Assembly: GCF_000152745.1 (NCBI RefSeq)
Contig: NZ_CH672428.1
Span: 195,433-259,432 of the forward strand
Length of the DNA: 64,000 nt
From: Oceanicaulis sp. HTCC2633
GTDB taxonomy: Bacteria; Pseudomonadota; Alphaproteobacteria; Caulobacterales; Maricaulaceae
Direction: 5' to 3'
Both the position numbers and the translations under genes were made by a program. Positions 1-8,182 of this stretch are shown here, in pieces. The notes beneath the pieces were generated by a model that was given only the letters and a program-made list of their open reading frames with translations, searched no databases and was not told where the DNA came from. Numbering within the stretch: the first letter of the stretch is position 1; the number at the start of each line of letters is the position of its first letter.

Positions 1-218
1 CCTTCAACGCCTGGGCGGAGGAAATCCGCGCCTTGCCGCAGAACGCCAACTATGGCGAATGGATGTTTGCGCATCCTGATGGCCGTGAAGCGATCGGCTA
101 TCGCACCGGCGCCGAGCTGGTGCGTCGCGCCATGGCGAACTCCGGGCTCGGGATTGTCGAGCTCAGTGCGTACAGCCCTGACGAAATCTGGCGCATGGCG
201 GGATTTGAGGGGCTTTAG
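1..218 (+). CDS. DUF2268-type putative Zn-dependent protease, C-terminal fragment
   Basis: The reading frame is open from base 3 and stops with TAG at 216-218, so this is the 3' end of a gene starting outside the window; 71 residues are visible. The piece ends with a pattern (ADGYRTGAEL-like 'GYRTGAELV' then 'SPDEIWRMAGF') resembling the C-terminus of DUF2268 proteins, predicted zinc metalloproteases related to Bacillus gene products. The metal-binding motif would lie upstream and cannot be seen. The family call is from recall of this C-terminal pattern only. It lies 119 bases upstream of ndk on the same strand, with a candidate ndk promoter between them. Confidence 0.5.
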   Translation, partial: FNAWAEEIRALPQNANYGEWMFAHPDGREAIGYRTGAELVRRAMANSGLGIVELSAYSPDEIWRMAGFEGL

Positions 219-251
219 GGCCATGACATCAGCCGCAATGGCGGACACGGG

Positions 252-280
252 TTTTCATACTCGTCCGGCATGGCTATAAG
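252..280 (+). promoter_or_regulatory. candidate sigma-70-type promoter for ndk
   Basis: TTTTCA at 252-257 and TATAAG at 275-280 are separated by exactly 17 bases, 58 bases before the ndk start. The -10 is close to consensus and the -35 matches four of six positions. No experimental support. Confidence 0.4.
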
Positions 281-337
281 CCGCGGCAAATCCATTCACC
301 CCTCGAGGACAGAGGGGCCAGTCAGGGACCATCATTC

Positions 338-760
338 ATGGCGATCCAGCGCACCTTCTCCATCATCAAACCCGACGCGACCGCGCGGAACCTCACCGGC
401 GCCATCAACGCCAAGATCGAGGAAGCCGGTCTGCGCATCATCGCCCAGAAGCGCATCCGCCTGAGCAAAGAGCAGGCTGAAGGCTTCTACGCCGTGCACA
501 AGGAGCGTCCGTTCTTTGGCGATCTCGTGAGCTTCATGATCTCCGGCCCGGTGGTCGTTCAGGTTCTCGAAGGTGAAGACGCCATCGCGAAATACCGCGA
601 CGTCATGGGCGCGACCAACCCGGAGAACGCCGAGCCGGGCACCATCCGCAAGGAATTCGCTGAATCCATCGAAGCCAACTCCGTGCACGGTTCCGATGCG
701 CCGGAAACCGCCGCTCAGGAAATCCCGTTCTTCTTCTCCGAAGACGAGATCGTCGGCTAA
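338..760 (+). CDS. ndk: nucleoside diphosphate kinase
   Basis: Transfers the gamma-phosphate of ATP to nucleoside diphosphates through a phospho-histidine, balancing cytoplasmic NTP/dNTP pools. The 140-residue length is the normal bacterial size. The N-terminus '[11 protein letters not shown]' is the family start and 'NSVHGSD' near residue 117 holds the catalytic histidine; the 'GATNP' nucleotide-binding stretch is also present. It has its own candidate promoter upstream and a strong hairpin terminator downstream, so it is probably monocistronic. Nothing looks unusual. Confidence 0.98.
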   Translation: MAIQRTFSIIKPDATARNLTGAINAKIEEAGLRIIAQKRIRLSKEQAEGFYAVHKERPFFGDLVSFMISGPVVVQVLEGEDAIAKYRDVMGATNPENAEPGTIRKEFAESIEANSVHGSDAPETAAQEIPFFFSEDEIVG

Positions 761-786
761 TCTGCCTCTCGCAGAGCTGAACAAGA

Positions 787-816
787 CCCCGGCGGAGCCA
801 TCCGCCGGGGTTTTTT
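787..816 (+). terminator. Rho-independent terminator of ndk
   Basis: Perfect 10-bp stem (787-796 with 801-810), loop GCCA, followed by six T residues at 811-816. Confidence 0.9.
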
Positions 817-960
817 GCATGCAGGCGCTTGGACAGCGGTAGTGGCTCGGCCGGACTTGTCGTTGCCCGCGGAAGCCTGTTTGATCACGGCCCTTGAGGA
901 CGCAGGGCGAACCTGCGTCATTGCACTTCCGGCAAGGATGCAGACCCTGGCGGGATTTCA

Positions 961-974
961 GTGATCTGCATCAC
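961..974. promoter_or_regulatory. CRP/FNR-like palindrome upstream of membrane oxidoreductase gene
   Basis: GTGA-N6-TCAC, a perfect dyad with the core spacing of CRP/FNR-family sites, ends 12 bases before the ATG at 987. The outer positions differ from the E. coli CRP consensus. A second hairpin (8-bp stem, 899-906 with 912-919) lies just upstream. No regulator is known for this gene. Confidence 0.3.
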
Positions 975-986
975 GATGATGGCCCC

Positions 987-2831
987 ATGACTCTTCCCGA
1001 GACGATCAGAGAGAAGCTCGAAGTCCTGCTGGGATGGTTGCTCAGAACCCTGGGCGGGATCTGGCGTTTCATCGGAACGATCACGACCTTCCCTCCGCGG
1101 TCGAGCTGGTATTGGGGTGATCGCAACTCGATGCTGGCCTGGGCGCTGTTCAATACGGTCGCCCTGGTCCGGTTCATCAGCCCTTTGCAGTGGTGGAAGC
1201 GCCTGTACAGAAAGGACTGGTCCAACCGCTCTTCCAGCAAGCGGCCGAATTTTCACGCGCTCCATACCGAGCGCTATTTCGTCTCGGTCATGATTGTGGC
1301 GGTTGCGGCGGCGAACCTGTTTCCCGACGCGCTGAAATACAGCCCGTTCGTCATGCCCGTCGTCATTCTGCTGACCATCGAGACGATCGGATGGATATTC
1401 TATTATCTGTTCGTCCGGAATTTTGTTGAGCCCGATTATACGCTGTACCACCGAGCGGAGTACTTTGTGCTTCTGCCTGTCGTTGTGGTCGCGCAGACCG
1501 CCTTGCTCTCGATCCTCTATGAAAGCCCGATGGTGAATGTGTTCTTCGCCATTTTTGGCGGTGGGGCGGGGGAAGATGCGAGCCCTCAGGGCGCCTGGGA
1601 ATTGCGCCTGCTCGGATTGTGTTACCTGGCTCTGATCATTGGCAATTTACGGATGATGTATCCGGAGACGCGCTTCAAGCAGACCACGGTCTTCTCGATC
1701 ATCGGCTATGGCGATGTGACGCGGAACCGCATTCTGCCGGCCTTGAAGGCTCTGGAGGTTCCTGGCCGACGTTATGATGTGATGACGGACGAGCTGTCCA
1801 ACGCCGAGCTGGGCGAGGCGGCGCTTGCCGGGCTCCGGGTTCAGGGCGCCCCGCCCGCCCAGATCGAGAAACAGATCAAGGCGCAACGTCATCCTGTCTA
1901 TATTGCGACGCCTACGCCGTCTCACATGGATTATATCCAGTTGCTGGCGGATGAGGGGATACGCTTTGTCGTCGAAAAGCCGATATCAGCCCATACGTCC
2001 GAGATCGCGCAGCTGAAACGACGGGCGGCGGTCCTGTTCAAGGATGGTTTTGCAGCCAGTTACTACACGCTCGAGAAGTCGCTGCCGCTGACCTATCTGT
2101 ACAATCCTCACAGATCGTATCTGAAGTATCTGGAATTCTCGGAGGGGCTGCCCAAGGAATATGCCTCGATAACCCGCGAGCTGGGCGCGCTTGAGGCCGC
2201 GCGCATCGAGATCCTCGAAGGCCCCAACCGGTCCCCCAGCCATGATCGGCGGTTGTGGACGCTGGATCCAACCAAGAGCGGCGAGCTGTATGAGACGTTC
2301 ATCCATACGGTGACGGTGGCCCTGAGCGCCGAGGTGGATCTGCAGCGTTCAAACCTCGTCTCACTCAATGTCGGAACCTTCCGGAACTCGCCCAAGAAAG
2401 GCTGCCCGACGCTCTACTCGGCGGTTCTCGAGACCCCTGGCCAGGCCCGGATCGTTCTCAGCAGCGGCAAGTACATGCCAGAGGCGTCTTGCCGACGCTC
2501 AGCGGAGTTCGTCTTTTCCGGAGGCCGGCTGACGATGGACTTCAACGCCAAGCGGCTCGACATCAAAACCCCCACGGTAGAGGGCCATATCCGCGTGCGT
2601 GACGAGTATCAGTGCAACTATGCGGTTTCGATGTCGCTCGCGATGGACTTCATGCAGAACGGGTGGAGCGCCTCACGCTTTGACGATCTGGATAATCAGC
2701 TTGAAGCGTTGAGCTGGCTGGTCAGCTCCAGCCCGTTCCACACTCAGCCGCCCACGCTCTATGATGACGAAGATGTGGAAAGGCTCGTTCAGCCCATGGA
2801 TCCGGCCTCGCAGACTGGCGTTCTGCTCTAG
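987..2831 (+). CDS. membrane-anchored Gfo/Idh/MocA-family oxidoreductase
   Basis: The 614-residue protein has two parts. Residues about 98-222 contain four hydrophobic segments (about 98-117, 120-143, 158-178 and 205-222). From about residue 235 a dinucleotide-binding fold begins with 'IIGYGDVTRNRILPAL', followed by 'IATPTPSHMDY' and 'FVVEKPIS', the strand-loop and EKP motifs of Gfo/Idh/MocA NAD(P)-dependent sugar dehydrogenases. The family is normally soluble; here the catalytic domain is tethered, probably on the cytoplasmic face. The substrate is unknown. The ATG at 987 was chosen because the upstream in-frame TTG at 894 adds a non-hydrophobic stretch containing the palindrome at 961-974. 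There is no good ribosome binding site, so the start is uncertain. Confidence 0.75.
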   Translation: MTLPETIREKLEVLLGWLLRTLGGIWRFIGTITTFPPRSSWYWGDRNSMLAWALFNTVALVRFISPLQWWKRLYRKDWSNRSSSKRPNFHALHTERYFVSVMIVAVAAANLFPDALKYSPFVMPVVILLTIETIGWIFYYLFVRNFVEPDYTLYHRAEYFVLLPVVVVAQTALLSILYESPMVNVFFAIFGGGAGEDASPQGAWELRLLGLCYLALIIGNLRMMYPETRFKQTTVFSIIGYGDVTRNRILPALKALEVPGRRYDVMTDELSNAELGEAALAGLRVQGAPPAQIEKQIKAQRHPVYIATPTPSHMDYIQLLADEGIRFVVEKPISAHTSEIAQLKRRAAVLFKDGFAASYYTLEKSLPLTYLYNPHRSYLKYLEFSEGLPKEYASITRELGALEAARIEILEGPNRSPSHDRRLWTLDPTKSGELYETFIHTVTVALSAEVDLQRSNLVSLNVGTFRNSPKKGCPTLYSAVLETPGQARIVLSSGKYMPEASCRRSAEFVFSGGRLTMDFNAKRLDIKTPTVEGHIRVRDEYQCNYAVSMSLAMDFMQNGWSASRFDDLDNQLEALSWLVSSSPFHTQPPTLYDDEDVERLVQPMDPASQTGVLL

Positions 2832-2870
2832 GCGGCCTGAACTGAACGGCATGCAGAGCGCGCAGGAGAC

Positions 2871-2896
2871 ATCCCGGCGGAAGGCTCCGCCGGGAT
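2871..2896. terminator. inverted repeat between converging genes
   Basis: Perfect 11-bp stem (2871-2881 with 2886-2896) with a 4-base loop between the converging genes. No T-run follows on either strand, so terminator activity is likely but not certain. Confidence 0.5.
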
Positions 2897-2902
2897 AACC
2901 AT

Positions 2903-4351
2903 CTAGCGCAAAACGCCTTCAACATGAGTAATGGCTGCGTCTAGGACGCGGTCGCCCTCATCGCCGAGTCGGGGCGAGGGCAGACGCACATCCGGAATGA
3001 GCGGCGTCGAGCTTTCATCCCCATTGGGACGGATGATCAGGGCCTTGGGATAGCCGACCACAAGCCCGGTGCGGGGCAAGGGGAAATGCTCCATCGCGCC
3101 ATAGGTGGTGGCCATGTCCGTGGTCGCTTCGCCCATCACTACGCCAAAGCCGTAATCCTGAATGATCGCGCCGACCGAGACGGCGTTCGAATAGCTCTGC
3201 CGGTTCACAAGGGCGTAGACCCGGCCTTCAAAGCGCCGCCCGTCGCGCGGATGGACATAGTCGATCTCGAAGCTCACCGTCTCTCCCACGGGAACGCCGT
3301 CATAAAGATCGGCCAGGGTCCGAGATAAGCCGGTATCTCCCGCATCGATCCGGGCCTGGTTCGAAGCGATGCTCTGCTCGCTGATGCGGATGCGGAAGTC
3401 GGACGCAAAGCGGAAGGGACGGTCCGCGATCCAGCTCAGAACCAGATCGGAGAACGCATTGCTGCCGCCCGGATTGTTTCGCAGATCGAGGATGAGCGCC
3501 TCTGCGCCGGAGGCGAGGAAGGTCTCAAAGCTGGCGTCCACGAAGTCGGAGAATCGCGCGACCGCTTCGGGCAGATACGCGGTCTCCGCCGATTGCGCCT
3601 CAAGATCATAAAAGGGGCCAGGGCGCAGATAGGCGATCTCATCGGTCAGCATGCGCGCCTCACGCCCGTTCAGATCCAGCCGGGACAGACCTTCCCGGTC
3701 CATCAGCGCGTCATAGGAGATTGCGGGCAGTTCAAGCGTGCGCCGCGCGCCGTCTTGGCTCTCGATCTCAAGCGTGAAGCGCTCTCGCGCGCCGTATTCG
3801 AGCCAGACGAAATAGGCTTCGCTGCCTTCCATCTGGGCATAGGCGAAGGGGGCTGTTTCGGCGGGGACATTCCGCGTCAGTCGCGCCAGCCAGTCAGAGT
3901 TCGCTGCGCCTTCAAGCGAGATGATACGGTCGCCGGGGCAGGCCGGGAAATTCGCTGGCGCCTGGGTGATGATCACTTCGCCGTCGCGCACCTCAAAACT
4001 CACGGGGAAAAGCCGGGCGTCGTCGTCTGACAGATACTCCAGAAAGCCCGGGTTGAGGCCCTCGATACGGGTATGGGCGAAATGGGCGTGCGCTGCGAAG
4101 CGCTGGAAGGCGCGATGCAGCTGCGGCAGGCTTCGGGGTTCGGAGGCCAGCTCCTCGCGGAGCTCCCGAAAATATTGATCGTAGAGTGGTTCGGGTGTCG
4201 TGGCGAACAGGTCATAATGCGCCTCTTGCAAGCCGTCATACAGCATTTGCGCATCGGCTAGGGCGTCTTGAGGCGGGACAAGGTCCTGCGCATGACAGGC
4301 GGGGAGCAGAAGGTTGGCGACAAGGCCGGCGAACAGGGATCGCGATAGCAT
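2903..4351 (-). CDS. secreted S41-family peptidase
   Basis: The 482-residue protein starts with a short signal sequence ending 'LLLPACHAQD'; the cysteine could also form a lipobox-like site, so it may be a lipoprotein. The C-terminal half carries S41 (C-terminal processing/tricorn core) motifs: 'LDLRNNPGG' around residue 290 and 'NRQSYSNAVSVGAI' around residue 390, where the serine is the likely nucleophile. It should cleave peptides in the periplasm; the target is unknown. The start follows a GAGAG ribosome binding site. It is divergent from a CadC-like regulator 133 bases away, a layout suggesting local control. Confidence 0.8.
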   Translation of the reverse strand: MLSRSLFAGLVANLLLPACHAQDLVPPQDALADAQMLYDGLQEAHYDLFATTPEPLYDQYFRELREELASEPRSLPQLHRAFQRFAAHAHFAHTRIEGLNPGFLEYLSDDDARLFPVSFEVRDGEVIITQAPANFPACPGDRIISLEGAANSDWLARLTRNVPAETAPFAYAQMEGSEAYFVWLEYGARERFTLEIESQDGARRTLELPAISYDALMDREGLSRLDLNGREARMLTDEIAYLRPGPFYDLEAQSAETAYLPEAVARFSDFVDASFETFLASGAEALILDLRNNPGGSNAFSDLVLSWIADRPFRFASDFRIRISEQSIASNQARIDAGDTGLSRTLADLYDGVPVGETVSFEIDYVHPRDGRRFEGRVYALVNRQSYSNAVSVGAIIQDYGFGVVMGEATTDMATTYGAMEHFPLPRTGLVVGYPKALIIRPNGDESSTPLIPDVRLPSPRLGDEGDRVLDAAITHVEGVLR

Positions 4352-4484
4352 GGCGTACTCTCATCATGGTGTTTCAGCGCCTCTTGCCGGCGCCTTGAAC
4401 AGAGAGGCTGGCCGGGGCGAGATTGCCATGACCGACGCTTCCTGATTGTCTGACCATTCCTCCTTTTACCGGATTAAAGCTGAC

Positions 4485-5735
4485 ATGAGCGCTGATACGC
4501 CCTTCCTGATGGGCCCGGTCCGGGTCGAACCGGCGATGAACCGCATCACCAGCGAAGAGGGGCCGGTCGAGCTGGAGCCGCAGGTGATGGACCTTCTGGT
4601 CTATCTGGCTCAGGCGAAGGGTGAGGTGCGCTCCAAGGACGACATCGCCCGTGCGCTCTGGCCTGACGCCAGCGTCAATGACGACGCCCTCTCGCGCACC
4701 ATCTGGAAGCTGCGTCAGGCGCTGGGCGATGACGCGAAATCGCCGCGCTTCGTGCAGACCGTGTCACGGCGCGGCTATCGTCTGATCATGCCGGTGGCGA
4801 CCCTGGGCGCGGGTATGGAGGCGCAGACCGAGACGGGCCCGCGAATGAGCGCAACGGTCTTGCTGGCCTCTGCGGCGGTGCTGGTGGTTCTGCTGGTCGG
4901 GGCCAGTGTGATCCTGCGCCAGCCTGCGGACATCGCCCCGCCCATGGCCGCCCAAACGGACGAGGCCGGTGCGCTGCTCAATCGCGCGGACGGTTTTTAT
5001 GCCCAGTACACGCGCGCGGACAATGAAGCAGCCTTGCGCCTTTATGAGCGGATACTGGCGGGCGATCCGCAGAACGCAGCGGCCTTGGCCGGGCAGGCGA
5101 ACGCGCTCACCCAACGGGTCATCCGCTGGGGTCTGGAGGGGCAAGCGAACCGCACCACCCTGACCGAGGCGCTGCAATCGGGGGAGTTGGAGACACCCCG
5201 GTCTCAGGCGGCTCTTGAGCGCGCCGAGGCCCTGGCGCAAGAGGCGACCCGGCTGGATCCCGGTCATGCGCGAGCCTGGCGGGCGCTGGGGCTCATCAAG
5301 GCGGCGCAATCAGACTTTGACGCCGCGCGCCGGGCCTATGACCGGGCGCTGGTGATCGACCCTGAAAACTGGGGCGCGATGATCAATCTGTCGGAACTTG
5401 AGGACCTCTCAGGTCATCCCGAACGGCAGGCGGATCTTCTGGCGCGCAGCTTTGAGGTGATGTCGCGCGACTATGCCGCCAACCCGGTCGCGATCCGGCC
5501 CTGGCAGTCTGAAGTGGGGCTGGCGGTGGCGCGCTTGCGCGCCGAGGCAGGTGAGCCGCAACAGGCCGAGCTCTGGTATCGCCGCGTGCTGGCGCTGGAC
5601 CCTTTGAACGTCGAGGCCGTGAACGGGTTGGCGTCGGTGCTGCGAGACGGCGGGGATGAGCAGGGCGCCGAGGCGCTGTGCCGCGAGCTGGAAGCGGCGG
5701 GCGGCGGGCTGTGTGATCAGCCTGCGCAGCCATAG
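4485..5735 (+). CDS. CadC-like winged-helix transmembrane regulator with TPR domain
   Basis: The 416-residue protein begins with an OmpR/PhoB-type winged helix (about residues 5-105; 'LSRTIWKLRQALGDD' and 'TVSRRGYRLI' are recognition-helix and wing signatures). A single membrane span follows (about 122-144), then a periplasmic part with TPR-like repeats ('ARAWRALGLIKAAQSDFDAA', 'LWYRRVLALDPLNVEA'). This is the CadC/ToxR layout: one-component membrane regulators that sense periplasmic conditions without a receiver domain. The ATG at 4485 is preferred over an in-frame TTG at 4446; neither has a clear ribosome site. The divergent S41 peptidase is the obvious candidate target. Its 3' end overlaps the converging gene by 19 bases. 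Confidence 0.82.
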   Translation: MSADTPFLMGPVRVEPAMNRITSEEGPVELEPQVMDLLVYLAQAKGEVRSKDDIARALWPDASVNDDALSRTIWKLRQALGDDAKSPRFVQTVSRRGYRLIMPVATLGAGMEAQTETGPRMSATVLLASAAVLVVLLVGASVILRQPADIAPPMAAQTDEAGALLNRADGFYAQYTRADNEAALRLYERILAGDPQNAAALAGQANALTQRVIRWGLEGQANRTTLTEALQSGELETPRSQAALERAEALAQEATRLDPGHARAWRALGLIKAAQSDFDAARRAYDRALVIDPENWGAMINLSELEDLSGHPERQADLLARSFEVMSRDYAANPVAIRPWQSEVGLAVARLRAEAGEPQQAELWYRRVLALDPLNVEAVNGLASVLRDGGDEQGAEALCRELEAAGGGLCDQPAQP

Positions 5736-6337
5736 CGGTCCGGCAGATAGTCTGACAACACGCCGCAGCCTTCACCGCCCGGTCCTGTGCCGTCCGCGAA
5801 GATGATTGCGGTGAAGGCGATGCTGATCACCCCATAGCTGAGCACATGAGTCAGGATGGACGCGCGGGTGGCGCGGGCGGCGATGACCACGCCTGCAAAC
5901 AGGACCAGAGACACGATCACTGGCAGCACCCAGAAGGGCAGGCCCATCATCAGGCTGACGCGCGCCTCGTCATTATGGACCCCGGCGACCGTCCCCACGG
6001 TCAGCGCCAGGAAGCGCTGTGCGAACGCCACCACGATAAGCTCATAGCCCAGAAAGCTCTTCCTGCTCACCGCCAGCCAGACGCCCAGCGCGCCCAGCAG
6101 CCAGGTGAAGACCGGGCCGGAGATCGAGACGAGCGCTGTCTCCAGCAGGGTCGGGTTGGCGTCATCATGCACGAAACCGGCGCGGGTGAGCTGCATGAAC
6201 ATGTCATGGCCCAACGCGTGACCGGTCAGCCAGTGCACGGCTTCATGGGTGATCATGGTCAGCCAGATCAGCACCAGCATGGATGCAAAGAACAGCACGC
6301 CGGGCGTGCGGCGTTTCGTGTTCATCGTCAGACTCAT
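5717..6337 (-). CDS. membrane protein with HEXXH motif, unknown function
   Basis: The 206-residue protein has about five hydrophobic segments and the sequence 'MITHEAVHWLTGHALGH' near residue 30, inside or at the edge of the first membrane span. HEXXH in a membrane helix suggests an M50-like intramembrane metalloprotease or a related fold. However, no NxxPxxxxDG motif is visible and the protein is short, so protease activity is only a possibility. The start codon follows a GGGGGA ribosome site. The 3' end overlaps the CadC-like gene by 19 bases in convergent orientation. Confidence 0.55.
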   Translation of the reverse strand: MSLTMNTKRRTPGVLFFASMLVLIWLTMITHEAVHWLTGHALGHDMFMQLTRAGFVHDDANPTLLETALVSISGPVFTWLLGALGVWLAVSRKSFLGYELIVVAFAQRFLALTVGTVAGVHNDEARVSLMMGLPFWVLPVIVSLVLFAGVVIAARATRASILTHVLSYGVISIAFTAIIFADGTGPGGEGCGVLSDYLPDRYGCAG

Positions 6338-6415
6338 GATGTTCCCCCAAACAGCTTCCAGAAGCCTATGGGAGGTATACGGACTTGTCCCGGATAAACG
6401 CCAATATGTCGGTCT

Positions 6416-6829
6416 TCAATCCAGACGGGGCTTCTGACGCAGGCTCTTGGTTTGGCTCTTCTTCGCCTTCTTGTCCTTCTGGCGCTTGATCGAGCTGAGG
6501 GATGGGCGGGACTTGATGCGCGGCTTGGGCTTGCGGCTCGCCTGTTCGATCAGGCGCTTGAGTCGGGTGCGGGCTTCGGCGCGATTGCGGTCCTGGGAGC
6601 GGTGGTCTTCCACATGCAGGATCAGCACGCCGTCCTGGGTCATCCGCGTGCCCGCAATCCGTTTCAGGCGCTGCTTGATCGCGTCGGGCAGGGCGCTGGC
6701 GCTGACATCAAAGCGCAGCTGCACCGCGCTTTCGGTCTTGTTCACATGCTGGCCGCCCGGCCCGGACGAGCGGACGAAGCGTTCGGTGATCAGGCTTTCA
6801 TCAATGCTGAGATCATCAGTAATGCGCAT
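6416..6829 (-). CDS. arfB: peptidyl-tRNA hydrolase ArfB (YaeJ-type ribosome rescue factor)
   Basis: Releases nascent peptides from ribosomes stalled on mRNAs without a stop codon, independently of tmRNA. The 137-residue protein has the class I release-factor catalytic loop 'SGPGGQHVNKTESAVQL' near residue 22. Its lysine/arginine-rich tail ('KPKPRIKSRPSL...KRQKDKKAKK') is the part that enters the empty mRNA channel. Length is normal for ArfB and excludes full RF1/RF2. It starts one base after the stop codon of the upstream MFS gene, so the two are probably translationally coupled. Confidence 0.95.
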   Translation of the reverse strand: MRITDDLSIDESLITERFVRSSGPGGQHVNKTESAVQLRFDVSASALPDAIKQRLKRIAGTRMTQDGVLILHVEDHRSQDRNRAEARTRLKRLIEQASRKPKPRIKSRPSLSSIKRQKDKKAKKSQTKSLRQKPRLD

Positions 6830-6830
6830 G

Positions 6831-8147
6831 TCAGCCAGAGACGGGTTTGAGCGAGACGGCGAGCCCGGCGCCTGCGAGAGCGCTCAGGGCGAGGCCGATC
6901 ATGACCCAGGGGCCGGCCAGTTGATAGAGCCCGCCCATGACAAGACCATAGACCAGCAAAAGCACCCCGATCACCGTGTTGGAGACGGCGGTGTAGCTGG
7001 CGCGGGTGTCCTCGTCCGCGAGATCCACCAGATAGGTGGAGCGGCCCAGCCGGACGCCCTGATGGCCGAAGGCGAGGATGAAGAGGATGGCGGCGTGAAA
7101 CACCATCAGCTCCGCCCAGGGCGCCTGCATCAGAAGGCTTGCCCCGCTTGCCAGACAGGCGACAGCGCCCGCAAGCCCGCCCGCCGCCAGCACCCAGCGG
7201 CTCGATCTGTCGGCCAGTCGTCCCCAGGCCCAGCCACTGACAAAGCCCGCCCCCGCGGACGCCATCAGGAAGCCGCCCAGACCCGCAAGCTCGGCCCCCG
7301 TGCGCGCCTGTGCTGCGGAGACGAGGAAGGGCGGGGCGATGGATGTGGCGATCATCAGCGTGCGCGCAGCGACGAACTTGCCGAAATCGGGATCGGTGCA
7401 GAGAAGCCGGAGTTGCCTGATCGCTTCGGGAAAGGCGTTGGCGCCGCCCTCGGTCGAGCCCGGCGCCTCGGCGAGCTGGAGATAGACGAGCGCCGCGATC
7501 ACCCACAGGGCCGCCCCCAGAAACAGCAGGCCGGCGATGATCGGAGCGCTGGTGTCAGGCGAGACCACCAGCACGCCGCCAAGAAGCAGCGCCACAAGTC
7601 CCGAGACCGTGGTGGCGTAACCGCTGACCGCGCCGCGGCGGGTTTTGGACACGGTCTTTCCCAGCACATCCTTGTGGCTCACCGAGCAGAGCGAGCGGGA
7701 AACGGCGAACACGGCCACCATCCCCACCAGCAGCCAGCCCGCCAGCGCGCCTTCAAGGCTCAGAGCGGTGACGCCCATGATCACCAGCGCCAGGGCCTGA
7801 CCCAGCGAGCCGAAAGCCCAGACATATTTGCGTTTCTCGCGTTGGCGAATGCCAGCAGCGATAAAGAGCTGGGGCAGCAGCGCCCCCGCTTCGCGAACCG
7901 GCGCCAGAAGACCGATGAGAAAGGCCGGCGCGCCCAGAGCGCCCAAGAGCCAGGTCAGGGTCAGTTTGGGATCAACCAGTGCGTCGCCGGTCTTGGTCAG
8001 GCTGAGAGACAGGGTCGAAAACACCCAGTTGCGCGGCTGGTGCTGGCAGGCGCTTTCGGGAACATCCTTGCAGACCCGCGCTTCATCATCATCGTACAGC
8101 GCGGAATAGACGGTTTCAGACACCGTATCTGCAGGTGTTTCGCTCAT
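6831..8147 (-). CDS. major facilitator superfamily transporter
   Basis: The 438-residue protein has about 12 hydrophobic segments and an MFS-like loop ('GWAWGRLADRSSRW', a motif A-like sequence between two helices). An N-terminal cytoplasmic stretch of about 45 polar residues precedes the first span. The substrate cannot be told. The ATG at 8147 was chosen because upstream in-frame sequence is arginine-rich and non-conserved in character. The gene is upstream of arfB with a 1-base gap; purN lies 35 bases further upstream on the same strand, so purM-purN-MFS-arfB may be co-transcribed. Confidence 0.8.
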   Translation of the reverse strand: MSETPADTVSETVYSALYDDDEARVCKDVPESACQHQPRNWVFSTLSLSLTKTGDALVDPKLTLTWLLGALGAPAFLIGLLAPVREAGALLPQLFIAAGIRQREKRKYVWAFGSLGQALALVIMGVTALSLEGALAGWLLVGMVAVFAVSRSLCSVSHKDVLGKTVSKTRRGAVSGYATTVSGLVALLLGGVLVVSPDTSAPIIAGLLFLGAALWVIAALVYLQLAEAPGSTEGGANAFPEAIRQLRLLCTDPDFGKFVAARTLMIATSIAPPFLVSAAQARTGAELAGLGGFLMASAGAGFVSGWAWGRLADRSSRWVLAAGGLAGAVACLASGASLLMQAPWAELMVFHAAILFILAFGHQGVRLGRSTYLVDLADEDTRASYTAVSNTVIGVLLLVYGLVMGGLYQLAGPWVMIGLALSALAGAGLAVSLKPVSG

Positions 8148-8182
8148 GCTTTCAGTCCTCTCACGGCGATCGTGAGACTGAG

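Noticed and set aside
894-986. Longer start (TTG 894) for the membrane oxidoreductase
   Set aside because: The added 31 residues are not hydrophobic, the codon lacks a ribosome site, and the stretch contains two dyads that look regulatory.
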